This document shows, in pieces, positions 1-7,735 of a stretch of DNA of 64,000 nt. The DNA comes from Pseudooceanicola endophyticus (GTDB taxonomy: Bacteria; Pseudomonadota; Alphaproteobacteria; Rhodobacterales; Rhodobacteraceae), in NCBI RefSeq assembly GCF_018760365.1, contig NZ_JAHIAB010000008.1:175320-239319 (forward strand), in the 5' to 3' direction. Both the position numbers and the translations under genes were made by a program. The stretch's first letter is position 1; every line of letters starts with the position of its first letter. Under the pieces are notes generated by a model. That model was not told the origin of the DNA. It saw only the letters and a list, made by a program, of their open reading frames with translations, and searched no databases.

Positions 1-1
1 C

Positions 2-481
2 CAGCAGCAGCTGGGTTGCGTGACGCCGCAGGCCTTCGGTCTGGCCGCCGGCCTGCCGGAGCGGCAGATCGTGTCGCTGGATACCGATGGCGGGCTGCTG
101 TTCAACCTTGGCATCCTGGCCACGGTGGGCAACGAGAAACCGAAGAACCTCTTCATCGTGGTCTGGGACAACGAACAGTACCAGTCGATCGGCGGCCCGA
201 AGACCCACACCGCCTCGGGCACCGTGGATCTGGCCGCCATCGCGCAGGGCGCGGGGGTGAAACACGCCTATACCGCCCGCACGCTTGAGGACTTCGACGC
301 CCATTGCGAAGCGGGCCTCGCGGCGGGCGAACCCTATATCGTCGTCGCCAAGGTCGCCGGCACCGTGCAGCCGGAAATCAAGCGCAAGCATTCCGACGGG
401 CGCGAGGACAAGTACATCTTCGTGCGCCATGTCGAGAAGACCGAGGGCATCACCATCATGGGCCCGTCGGAGCACAACTGA
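2..481 (+). CDS. TPP-dependent decarboxylase-like enzyme, C-terminal part (sulfopyruvate/phosphonopyruvate decarboxylase beta-type)
   Basis: Partial gene: the reading frame is open from base 2 and the 5' end lies outside the window, leaving 159 residues. What remains is the TPP pyrophosphate-binding domain. The metal/TPP motif DTDGGLLFNLG is followed about 25 residues later by VWDNEQY (the GDG...N pattern), then a C-terminal segment of the kind seen in ComE/phosphonopyruvate decarboxylase beta subunits. A partner alpha (PYR) domain would be expected just upstream. The stop codon shares one base with the start of the GMC dehydrogenase gene, so it is the visible first member of the operon running to about 9234. 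The substrate is unknown; a 2-oxo acid yielding an aldehyde would suit the aldehyde dehydrogenase at the operon's end. That link is inference. Confidence 0.8.
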   Translation, partial: QQQLGCVTPQAFGLAAGLPERQIVSLDTDGGLLFNLGILATVGNEKPKNLFIVVWDNEQYQSIGGPKTHTASGTVDLAAIAQGAGVKHAYTARTLEDFDAHCEAGLAAGEPYIVVAKVAGTVQPEIKRKHSDGREDKYIFVRHVEKTEGITIMGPSEHN

Positions 482-2007
482 TGAGCGGCGCGGACTACAT
501 CGTCGTCGGATCGGGATCGGGGGGCGCGCCGGTGGTGCGCCGCCTGCTGGAGGCCGGGGCCTCGGTGATCCTGATCGAGGCGGGCGAAAGCACCCTGGGC
601 GTCCCCGAGATCGAGGATGCCGCCGGCTGGTTCGCCCTGCAAAGCGGCCGCTGGGACTGGGGGCACCGCTACACCCCCACGGAGCGCATCCTTGGGCGCG
701 AGATCCCGATCCCCCGGGGCCTTGGGCTGGGCGGCAGTTCCGCCACCAATGCGATGATGTGGTATCGCGGTGTCCCGGCGGATTACGCCCGCTGGGACGC
801 CGTTGCGCCGGGCTGGGGCTGGGACGACTGCCTGCCAGCCTTTCGGGCCTGCGAGACCTGGCATGGTGCGCCCGACGCCCTGCGCGGCGAAGATGGCCCG
901 ATGCAGATCACCCCGCCCGATCCCGATCATCCGCTGACACAGGCCATGCTGGGCGGGGCACGGTCGATGGGCCTGCCGGAAAACGCCGATCCGAACGGGT
1001 CCGAACCCCTTGGCGTGGCGCTGGCGAATTTCAACATTGGTCCCGACGGGCGGCGCTGGACCTCGGCCATGGGCTATCTGGAGCCGGTCCTGAACCATCC
1101 CGGCCTGACCCTGCTGACCGGCGCCCGGGCAACCGAAGTGCTGTTTGACGGCGACCGCGCTTGCGGCGTCACGGTCTGGCGGAGCGGTCAAAGCGAAAGG
1201 CTGGAAGCCACCCGTGGCGTGATCCTGGCCGCCGGGGCGCTGGAAACGCCGCGCCTGCTGCAGCTGTCGGGCATCGGCCCCGAGGCCGAGCTGGCCCGCC
1301 TTGGCCTGCCCCTGCGCATCCGCGCCGAAGGGGTGGGCGAGAACCTTCAGGATCACCCGCTGATCCGGGCGCTGAACTTCCGCGCCTCCCGCCCCCTTGG
1401 CCCGATGAAGGGCAATGGCGGGGGCACGCTGACGATCTGGAAATCCGATGCGGCGCTGGAGCAGGCCGATCTGCTGGCCTTCCCGGTGCAGGGGCGCTCC
1501 GCCGTGCCGGCGCTCTGGGATCACTACGATCTTGAGGGCGACGTCTTTGCCATCGGCCTTGGCGTCATGCGCTCGCATTCGAAGGGCCGGATGCGGCTGG
1601 GCGGGGCGGCCCCCGATGCGCCCCTGGACATCCAGCCGAACCTGCTCTCGGATCCGCGCGACCTTCAGGCGCTGATCCGGGGTGTCGAATTCCTTCAGGA
1701 CATGGTGGCAAGCGCGGGCTTCGGGGACCTCTTCGCGGGTTATGCCGCCCCCGACACGAAGCTCACCGGCGCCGCGACAGAGACCTTCGTGCGCCGCGCC
1801 ACCTCGACCTTCTTCCATTGCTGCGGCACCGCGCGGATGGGGCAGGGGGACGATGCCCCCGTCACCCCGCGCCTCGCCGTCAAGGGCGCCCGCGGCCTCT
1901 GGGTCGCCGATGCCTCCGTCATTCCGGACATTCCCGCCTGCCACACCCATGCCCCCGTCACCATGATCGGTGAACGGGCGGCCCAATTCGTACTGGAAGA
2001 TCAATGA
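481..2007 (+). CDS. GMC-family FAD alcohol dehydrogenase (choline dehydrogenase-like)
   Basis: 508-residue glucose-methanol-choline oxidoreductase that oxidises an alcohol to an aldehyde with FAD. The N-terminus YIVVGSGSGGAPV is the Rossmann FAD motif, followed by IEAG (ribose-binding acid) and PRGLGLGGSSATNAMMW, the first GMC signature. AAGALETPRLLQLSGIG is the second signature. The C-terminus carries HCCGTARMG and then a catalytic His in ACHTHAPVTMIGERAA. The ATG at 481 was chosen because it overlaps the upstream stop and directly precedes the FAD motif; the frame extends further upstream without homologous sequence. Its stop overlaps the next gene (ATGA). Together with the operon's aldehyde dehydrogenase it could take an alcohol to an acid. 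The substrate cannot be read from sequence. Confidence 0.92.
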   Translation: MSGADYIVVGSGSGGAPVVRRLLEAGASVILIEAGESTLGVPEIEDAAGWFALQSGRWDWGHRYTPTERILGREIPIPRGLGLGGSSATNAMMWYRGVPADYARWDAVAPGWGWDDCLPAFRACETWHGAPDALRGEDGPMQITPPDPDHPLTQAMLGGARSMGLPENADPNGSEPLGVALANFNIGPDGRRWTSAMGYLEPVLNHPGLTLLTGARATEVLFDGDRACGVTVWRSGQSERLEATRGVILAAGALETPRLLQLSGIGPEAELARLGLPLRIRAEGVGENLQDHPLIRALNFRASRPLGPMKGNGGGTLTIWKSDAALEQADLLAFPVQGRSAVPALWDHYDLEGDVFAIGLGVMRSHSKGRMRLGGAAPDAPLDIQPNLLSDPRDLQALIRGVEFLQDMVASAGFGDLFAGYAAPDTKLTGAATETFVRRATSTFFHCCGTARMGQGDDAPVTPRLAVKGARGLWVADASVIPDIPACHTHAPVTMIGERAAQFVLEDQ

Positions 2008-3377
2008 CCGACATGATCCTGACCGCCGATGCCGTCGTCACCATGGACGCCGATCTGCGCGTGATCGCCGGCGGCGCCGTCGCGGTGAAGGGCGATGCCA
2101 TCGCCGCCGTGGGCCCGAAGGCCGAGGTGCTGGCCGCCCATCCCGACCTGCCCGTGAAGGACATGGGCCGCATGGTGCTGATGCCGGGCCTGATCAACGC
2201 CCATGCCCATTCCGGCTTCCTGCGCGGCACCGCCGAACACCTGCCGGTCTGGGAATGGCTGACGAAACACATCAACCCGATGCACCGCTGCCTGCTGTCA
2301 GAAGAGGCCGAGGCGGCGAGCTACCTTGCCTATGCCGAAAGCCTGCTGGGTGGCACCACCACCATCGTCGACATGTGGCGCTACATGGACGGCTCGGCCC
2401 GGGCCGCCGAAACCCTGGGCAACCGGCTGGTGGCGGTGCCCTACGTGGGCGAGCATCCCGATTACGACTATTTCGACACGCTCGACATGAACGAGGCGCT
2501 GATCGAGCGCTGGCATGGCGGGGCGGACGGGCGCGTCAACGTCTGGGTCGGTCTGGAACACCTTTTTTACGCCGACGAGAAGGGCCAGCAGCGCGCCATC
2601 GACATGGCCAAGAAGCACAACACCGGCTTCCACACCCATTCCTCCGAGGCCGAGATCGAGAAGCAGGGGTACGTGGACCGCTACGGCAAGAAGCCGATGC
2701 AGGTCTTCAAGGACCTGGGCTTCTTCGAGACCCCCTGGACCATGTTCGCCCATGCCGTCTGGCTGGATCAGGACGAGGTGGAGCTGATCGCGCAGCACAA
2801 CGTCTCGGTCGCGCACAACCCGGTGTCGAACATGAAGCTGGCCTCCGGCATCGCGCCGATTGCCGAGATGCTGGAGCTGGGCGTGCCCGTCGGCATCGGC
2901 ACCGATGGCGAGAAGGAGAACAACAACTTCGACATGTTCGAGGACATGAAGGTCGCCTCGCTTCTGGGCAAGCTGCGCCACCGCGACGCCGCCGCCATGG
3001 ACAGCTGGCAGGTGTTGAAAATGGGCACTTCGCTTGGCGCGAAGGCCCTCGGGCTGGGTGATGTCACCGGATCGCTGGAGGTCGGCAAGAAGGCCGATAT
3101 CATCGCCCTGCGCGCCGATCAGCCGCGCATGGTGCCGTTCCATCCCGATGGGCCCTGGTTCAACCTGCAGCACAACCTGGTCCACGCGGTGCGCGGCAGC
3201 GACGTGTCGATGACCATGGTCAACGGAGAGATCGTCGTCGAGGACGGCCAGCTGAAGACCGGCAACATGGCCGAGATCATCGAACGCGTGCACCGTCTGG
3301 CGCCCGCGCATTTCACCCGCCGTCAGGCCTGGCTTGACGCCAATGGCGGCGGCACCCGGCAATGGACCGACAACTGA
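2004..3377 (+). CDS. Trz/Atz-family amidohydrolase (deaminase-like)
   Basis: 457-residue metal-dependent hydrolase of the AtzA/TrzN/S-adenosylhomocysteine-deaminase/guanine-deaminase superfamily. It has the small N-terminal beta domain, then PGLINAHAHSGFLRG (HxH metal ligands), FHTHSSEAE (third His), MFAHAVWLD (fourth His) and VGIGTDGEKENNN (metal Asp). These are the ligands of mononuclear-metal deaminases and chlorohydrolases. The C-terminus GSLEVGKKADIIAL is the usual closing beta domain. ATGA overlap with the dehydrogenase upstream; 13 bp separate it from the oxygenase. In a cluster with a xanthine-dehydrogenase-like enzyme and an NdmC-like oxygenase, deamination of a purine-like or other N-heterocyclic ring is a reasonable inference. 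The exact substrate is not established. Confidence 0.9.
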   Translation: MTDMILTADAVVTMDADLRVIAGGAVAVKGDAIAAVGPKAEVLAAHPDLPVKDMGRMVLMPGLINAHAHSGFLRGTAEHLPVWEWLTKHINPMHRCLLSEEAEAASYLAYAESLLGGTTTIVDMWRYMDGSARAAETLGNRLVAVPYVGEHPDYDYFDTLDMNEALIERWHGGADGRVNVWVGLEHLFYADEKGQQRAIDMAKKHNTGFHTHSSEAEIEKQGYVDRYGKKPMQVFKDLGFFETPWTMFAHAVWLDQDEVELIAQHNVSVAHNPVSNMKLASGIAPIAEMLELGVPVGIGTDGEKENNNFDMFEDMKVASLLGKLRHRDAAAMDSWQVLKMGTSLGAKALGLGDVTGSLEVGKKADIIALRADQPRMVPFHPDGPWFNLQHNLVHAVRGSDVSMTMVNGEIVVEDGQLKTGNMAEIIERVHRLAPAHFTRRQAWLDANGGGTRQWTDN

Positions 3378-3390
3378 GGATCGCCTTCCC

Positions 3391-4233
3391 ATGACACGCA
3401 CCACCGACAGGGTCGCTCTGGATGACTGGTATGCCGTCGCCTCGATGGGCGATCTACACCGGGCCGAGGAGACCCGACTTCTGGGCCAGCAGATCACCGT
3501 GGGTCCCGGCCCGCAGGTCATCTGCGATGGCGCGGCCCTGCCGGTGCGCGAGAAATACGGCTGCCTCTGGACCACCCTCGGCCAGCCCGCGAAGGAGATC
3601 TTCGAGATCGAGGAGGCGAACGACCCCACCCGCCGCTTCGTGCCCTGCGGCTGGGTGAAGATGCGCGCCTCGGGGCTGCGGGTGGTCGAGAACTTCCTCG
3701 ACATGGCGCATTTCCCCTTCGTGCACGCGGATATCCTGGGCTCCGAACCGCACACCGAGGTTCTGCATTACACCACCGAGATCCGCCGCGACGTGGACGA
3801 GGTCTGGGCCACCAACTGCAAGTTCTTCCAGCCGCAGATGACCGCCTCGCGGCCCGAAGGCGAATTCGCGCAGCTGATCTACCGGGTGCCGGCGCCCTTC
3901 GTCGTCATGCTGTACCGGGTCGTGCCCGACAGCGGCGGGGTGCTGGACGCGATCGCGCTGTTCATCCAGCCGCTGGAAGAGGGGCTCTGCCGCGCCCAGC
4001 CGGTCATGTACCTGACCGACCAGACCGCGAGCCACACGGAATTGCTGCGCTTCGAACAGGTGATCTTCCTTCAGGACCGCATCATCGTCGAGAACCAGCG
4101 CCCGCTGCTGCTGCCGCTGGAGCCCCGCGCCGAGATCCCGACCCGCGCCGACGGCTCCTCCGTCGCCTATCGCCGCTGGCTGAAGGAGAAGGGGCTGACC
4201 TACGGCACCACCCTGCCGGAGGCCGCCGCATGA
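3391..4233 (+). CDS. Rieske-less ring-hydroxylating oxygenase alpha subunit, NdmC-like
   Basis: 280-residue catalytic domain of a Rieske non-heme iron oxygenase/N-demethylase. The mononuclear iron site is clear: ENFLDMAHFPFVHADILG holds the two His ligands, and the Asp in FLQDRIIVENQRP is the likely third. The Rieske cluster motif (CxH...CxxH) is absent: the N-terminus passes from DDWYAVASMGDL directly into LPVREKYGCLWTTLG, the tail of a normal Rieske domain. This is the architecture I recall for NdmC, the methylxanthine N7-demethylase subunit that borrows a Rieske centre from its reductase partner. The C-terminus RADGSSVAYRRWLKEKG is also NdmC-like to my memory. No reductase or ferredoxin for it is visible in the window. 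Start 3391 is the ATG just before the conserved region; the next gene overlaps by ATGA. Confidence 0.85.
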   Translation: MTRTTDRVALDDWYAVASMGDLHRAEETRLLGQQITVGPGPQVICDGAALPVREKYGCLWTTLGQPAKEIFEIEEANDPTRRFVPCGWVKMRASGLRVVENFLDMAHFPFVHADILGSEPHTEVLHYTTEIRRDVDEVWATNCKFFQPQMTASRPEGEFAQLIYRVPAPFVVMLYRVVPDSGGVLDAIALFIQPLEEGLCRAQPVMYLTDQTASHTELLRFEQVIFLQDRIIVENQRPLLLPLEPRAEIPTRADGSSVAYRRWLKEKGLTYGTTLPEAAA

Positions 4234-7200
4234 AGATCCTGCACCCCGCCTCTCTGACGCAGGCGGCAGAGATGATGGCAGAGGGCGCGGTGCCGGTGGC
4301 GGGCGGCACGGCGTTGCAGCTGCAATGGTCGCAGGGGCGCGCGCGCCCCGCCGTGATGGCCGAGGTCGGCTCGCTTTTGCCGCGGGGCATCCGGGGCCTG
4401 ACCATCGGCGCGGCAACCCCGCTGGAAGAGATCCGTCGCGCCGGCCTGCCGCTTTTGTCTGAGGCGCTGCGCGACGTGGCCGCCCCGGGCATCCGGCGCA
4501 TGGGCACGCTGGGCGGTCAGATCGGTTTCGGCGCCGGTTGCCTGATGCCGGCGCTTCTGGTGCTGGGGGCGCAGCTGGAGACCACCGAGGGCCCGCGCGC
4601 CCTGGCCGAATATCTGGCCGAGCCGCGCGGGTTGATCCTGTCGGTGGCGATCCGCCCCGCCGACCGGCACGGCTGGCGCAAGACCGGCCTGCGCGCGGCC
4701 TTCTCCCCTGCGATCCTGACCTCGGCCTTCGCGCTGAAGATGAAGGGATCGCGGATTTCCATGGCGCATCTGGCGGTTGGCGGCGGCCCGGTTCCGCCGC
4801 GCCGCCTTGCGGGCACCGAGGCCTGGCTGGCCGGGCAGGACCCCGCGACGCTGGACCCGGACGCCCTGCGCGCCCGGATCGAGGCCGAGGTCCAGGCGCC
4901 GGACTGCGCCTTCCGCTCTGCCCGCTACCGCCGCCGGATCGCCGCCAATGCGCTGGCCTTCGGGATCACCGGGCAGCTGCCCGCGCAGCCCGGGCGCCGG
5001 ACCCCGATCCCCGCACGCGCCCTGCCGCCGCAGCAGACCGTGCTGGGCCGCGCCAGCGGGGGCGAACGCTGGCAGACCCGCCCCGACATGCCCGCCAAGG
5101 TGCGCGGCCAGATGCCATACCTGACCGATCACCGCGCCCCGGACATGCTGGTGGGCCGCATCCTGCGCGCCGCCCATCCCCATGCCGAGATCCTCTCGAT
5201 CGACACCACCGAGGCCGAGGCGCTTGCCGGCGTCGAAGCCGTGGTCACCCATCGCGACATCCCGGGCCTCAATGCCTTCGGGATCGTCTTTCAGGACCAG
5301 CCGGCGCTTTGTGCCGACAAGGTGCGCCATATCGGCGACATGGTGGCCGCCGTCGCCGCCCGCGATGCTGCCACCGCCGAGGCGGCGCTGGCGCTGATCC
5401 GGGTCGCCTACCGCCCGCTGCCGCTGGTCACCGACATGGCCGCCGCCCTGGCGCCCGGGGCGGCGAAGGTCCATGCGGGCGGCAACCTCGTCTCGGAGGT
5501 AGTGCTGGAACGCGGCGATGCCGAGGCCGCCTTTGCCACCGCTGCCCATGTGGTCGAGGCGACCTATACCACGCCGCGCCAGATGCATGGCTTCATGGAG
5601 ACCGAGGGCGGCTGGATCGCCCCCGAGGGTGACGGGCTGCTGGTCTGCGTCGGCGGTCAGCACGGCGCCCGTGACCGGCTGCAACTGTCGCGCATCCTTG
5701 CCCTGCCCGAAGCGAAGATCCGTGTGATCACATCCCCCATCGGTGGCGGTTTCGGTGGCAAGGACGAACTGACGGTGCAGCCCGCGCTGGCGCTGCTGGC
5801 GCTGAAGACCGGGCGCCCGGTGCGCCTGCAGCTGTCGCGCGCCGAAAGCACCCGTGCCGGGATCAAGCGCAACCCGATGACCATCCGGATGCGCACCGCC
5901 TGCGACGGCGAAGGCCTCCTGCTGGCGCAGGAGGTGGCGCTACTGGCCGACAGCGGCGCCTATGCCTCGCTCTCTCCGGGGGTGATGGAAACCGCGATGG
6001 AACATTGCGCCGGGCCCTATGTGATCCCCAATATCCGCACCCGGGGGCGGCTGGCCTATACCAACAACGGCATCGGCGGGGCTTTCCGGGGCTTTGGCTG
6101 CAACCAGATGACCTATGCGGTGGAATGCCAGATCGACCGGCTGGCGGCAAAGGCGGGCCTTGATCCCGCGGCCATGCGGCGGCGCAACCTGCGCGTGCCC
6201 GGCAGCCCGGGCTATCTGGGGCAGGCCGTCGGCCCCTCGGAGCGGCTGCACGAGATGCTGGATGCCGCGCAGGCCTCTGCCATCTGGGCCCCCTTCGAGG
6301 TCGCGCCCGAGGAGATCCCCGGCACCGGCATGGCGCTGACCTACCAGGGCACCGGCCTTGGCACGATCCCCGAGGACGAGGCCCGTTTCGCGCTGCGGCT
6401 GAAGGACGGCAAGGTGCAGGCGCTTTGTGGGCTGGACGAGATGGGGCAGGGCCTTGTCGCCTCGCTCCATGCCGCCGTGGCCGAGCGTCTGGGCTGCGCG
6501 CGCAGCGACGTGGAGGTGATCTTTGGCGATACAGGTGCCGCGCCCGACAGCGGATCGACCACCGCCGCGCGCGGGGGCTACGTGGTCTGGAAGGGCGTCT
6601 CGGAAACCGCACCGGGCCTGTCCGCGCGCCTGTTGGGGCAGGCTGCGCAACGCCTCGGCCATGCGGTCGAGAGCCTTTGCATCGTGCCGGGGGGGATCGG
6701 CGCGCGGGGCGCCAACGCCCCGGCACCGCTGCTGCGCTTTGCCGATCTGGGCGATGTCACCGCCGAGGAGGCCCATTACGCCTTCCCGAAAAGCGATTAC
6801 TTCAAGGGCAATGCCCGCTTCCTGTTCACCTATGGCGCGACGCTGGCCCGCGTTGCCGTCAATCGCATCACCGGCGCGGTCCGGCTGGTCCGGCTCGAGT
6901 TCCACTCGGCCGCGGGGCCGGTGATCGATATGGCCTCCTACCTTGGCCAGATGGAGGGGGCGCTGATCCAGGGTGCGGGCTTTACCCTGAGCGAGGACAT
7001 CCTGATGCGGGACGGCCAGATGGTGACGAAGAATTTCGACACCTACGCCATGCCCGGGGTGCGCGATGTGCCCGGGGAAATGCATGTCACCGCCCATGAA
7101 ACGCTGGATCCCGGCGATCCCTTCGGGCCGCGCGGCGCCGGAGAGATCGGCTTTTCCTCGATCACCCCGGCGATTGCCAATGCGGTGGCCGATGCCACCG

Positions 7201-7274
7201 GGCGCTGGCCCGCCACCGCCCCCTTCCCCCCCGAGGAGATCCTGGCGATGAGCGAAGCGGAGAGCGCGGCATGA
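4230..7274 (+). CDS. Xanthine dehydrogenase-family hydroxylase, fused FAD + molybdopterin subunits
   Basis: 1014 residues combining two subunits normally encoded separately. Residues 1 to about 250 are a CoxM/XdhA-type FAD domain (PVAGGTALQLQW, then RRMGTLGGQIG and a flavoprotein C-terminal subdomain). Residues from about 270 to the end are the molybdopterin subunit. Visible there are SPIGGGFGGKDE (Moco dithiolene loop), GGAFRGFGCNQM (substrate/Moco loop), ARGGYVVWKG, and GPRGAGEIGFSS near the C-terminus, whose Glu972 matches the catalytic base of the xanthine oxidase family. The [2Fe-2S] subunit is the next gene, with ATGA overlap. It hydroxylates a heterocycle or aldehyde using water; the fusion order FAD-then-Moco is unusual. 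Neighbours suggest a purine or related N-heterocycle. Confidence 0.92.
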   Translation: MKILHPASLTQAAEMMAEGAVPVAGGTALQLQWSQGRARPAVMAEVGSLLPRGIRGLTIGAATPLEEIRRAGLPLLSEALRDVAAPGIRRMGTLGGQIGFGAGCLMPALLVLGAQLETTEGPRALAEYLAEPRGLILSVAIRPADRHGWRKTGLRAAFSPAILTSAFALKMKGSRISMAHLAVGGGPVPPRRLAGTEAWLAGQDPATLDPDALRARIEAEVQAPDCAFRSARYRRRIAANALAFGITGQLPAQPGRRTPIPARALPPQQTVLGRASGGERWQTRPDMPAKVRGQMPYLTDHRAPDMLVGRILRAAHPHAEILSIDTTEAEALAGVEAVVTHRDIPGLNAFGIVFQDQPALCADKVRHIGDMVAAVAARDAATAEAALALIRVAYRPLPLVTDMAAALAPGAAKVHAGGNLVSEVVLERGDAEAAFATAAHVVEATYTTPRQMHGFMETEGGWIAPEGDGLLVCVGGQHGARDRLQLSRILALPEAKIRVITSPIGGGFGGKDELTVQPALALLALKTGRPVRLQLSRAESTRAGIKRNPMTIRMRTACDGEGLLLAQEVALLADSGAYASLSPGVMETAMEHCAGPYVIPNIRTRGRLAYTNNGIGGAFRGFGCNQMTYAVECQIDRLAAKAGLDPAAMRRRNLRVPGSPGYLGQAVGPSERLHEMLDAAQASAIWAPFEVAPEEIPGTGMALTYQGTGLGTIPEDEARFALRLKDGKVQALCGLDEMGQGLVASLHAAVAERLGCARSDVEVIFGDTGAAPDSGSTTAARGGYVVWKGVSETAPGLSARLLGQAAQRLGHAVESLCIVPGGIGARGANAPAPLLRFADLGDVTAEEAHYAFPKSDYFKGNARFLFTYGATLARVAVNRITGAVRLVRLEFHSAAGPVIDMASYLGQMEGALIQGAGFTLSEDILMRDGQMVTKNFDTYAMPGVRDVPGEMHVTAHETLDPGDPFGPRGAGEIGFSSITPAIANAVADATGRWPATAPFPPEEILAMSEAESAA

Positions 7275-7735
7275 GCGTCACCTTCATCCTGAACGGCCTG
7301 CCCGCCACCATCGCCCCCGAGGCGACGCTGGCCACGGTACTGCGCGACGATCTGGGCCGCACCGGCACCAAGATCGGCTGCGAGATCGGTCGCTGCGGCG
7401 CCTGCATGGTGCTGCTGGACGGGCAGGCGGTGAACAGCTGCCTGCTGATGGGGTGGCAGTTGCAGGGCCGCGCCGTCACCACCATCGAAGCGCTGGAGAC
7501 CCTGCCCGTGGGTTCCCTCCTGGCGCGCGCCATGGCCGAGGAGAACGCCTTCCAGTGCGGCTATTGCGCGCCCGGCGTGATGATGACCCTGGCCGGGCTG
7601 TTCTCGGCGCGTCCCGATGTCGATGACGCGGGGCTGCGCGAGGCGCTTGAGGGCAATATCTGCCGCTGCACCGGCTACCATTCCATCCTGCGCGGCGCTG
7701 CCCGCGCCCGCGATCTGATCAAGGAAACCTCATGA
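7271..7735 (+). CDS. Xanthine dehydrogenase-family [2Fe-2S] subunit
   Basis: 154-residue iron-sulfur subunit (CoxS/XdhC-type). The plant-ferredoxin-like half has GCEIGRCGACMVLLDG with a further Cys in VNSCLL. The all-helical half has FQCGYCAPGVMM and EGNICRCTGYHSI, supplying the second cluster (CxxC...CxC). It passes electrons between Moco and FAD of the fused subunit encoded immediately upstream, with which it overlaps by four bases. It overlaps the aldehyde dehydrogenase start in the same way. Length is typical for the family (about 150-170). Confidence 0.95.
   Translation: MSVTFILNGLPATIAPEATLATVLRDDLGRTGTKIGCEIGRCGACMVLLDGQAVNSCLLMGWQLQGRAVTTIEALETLPVGSLLARAMAEENAFQCGYCAPGVMMTLAGLFSARPDVDDAGLREALEGNICRCTGYHSILRGAARARDLIKETS

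Noticed and set aside
334..2004. A 556-codon antisense open frame over the GMC dehydrogenase gene
   Set aside because: No recognisable domain; it mirrors the codon bias of the real + strand gene, as expected in high-GC DNA. The GMC signatures are on the + strand.
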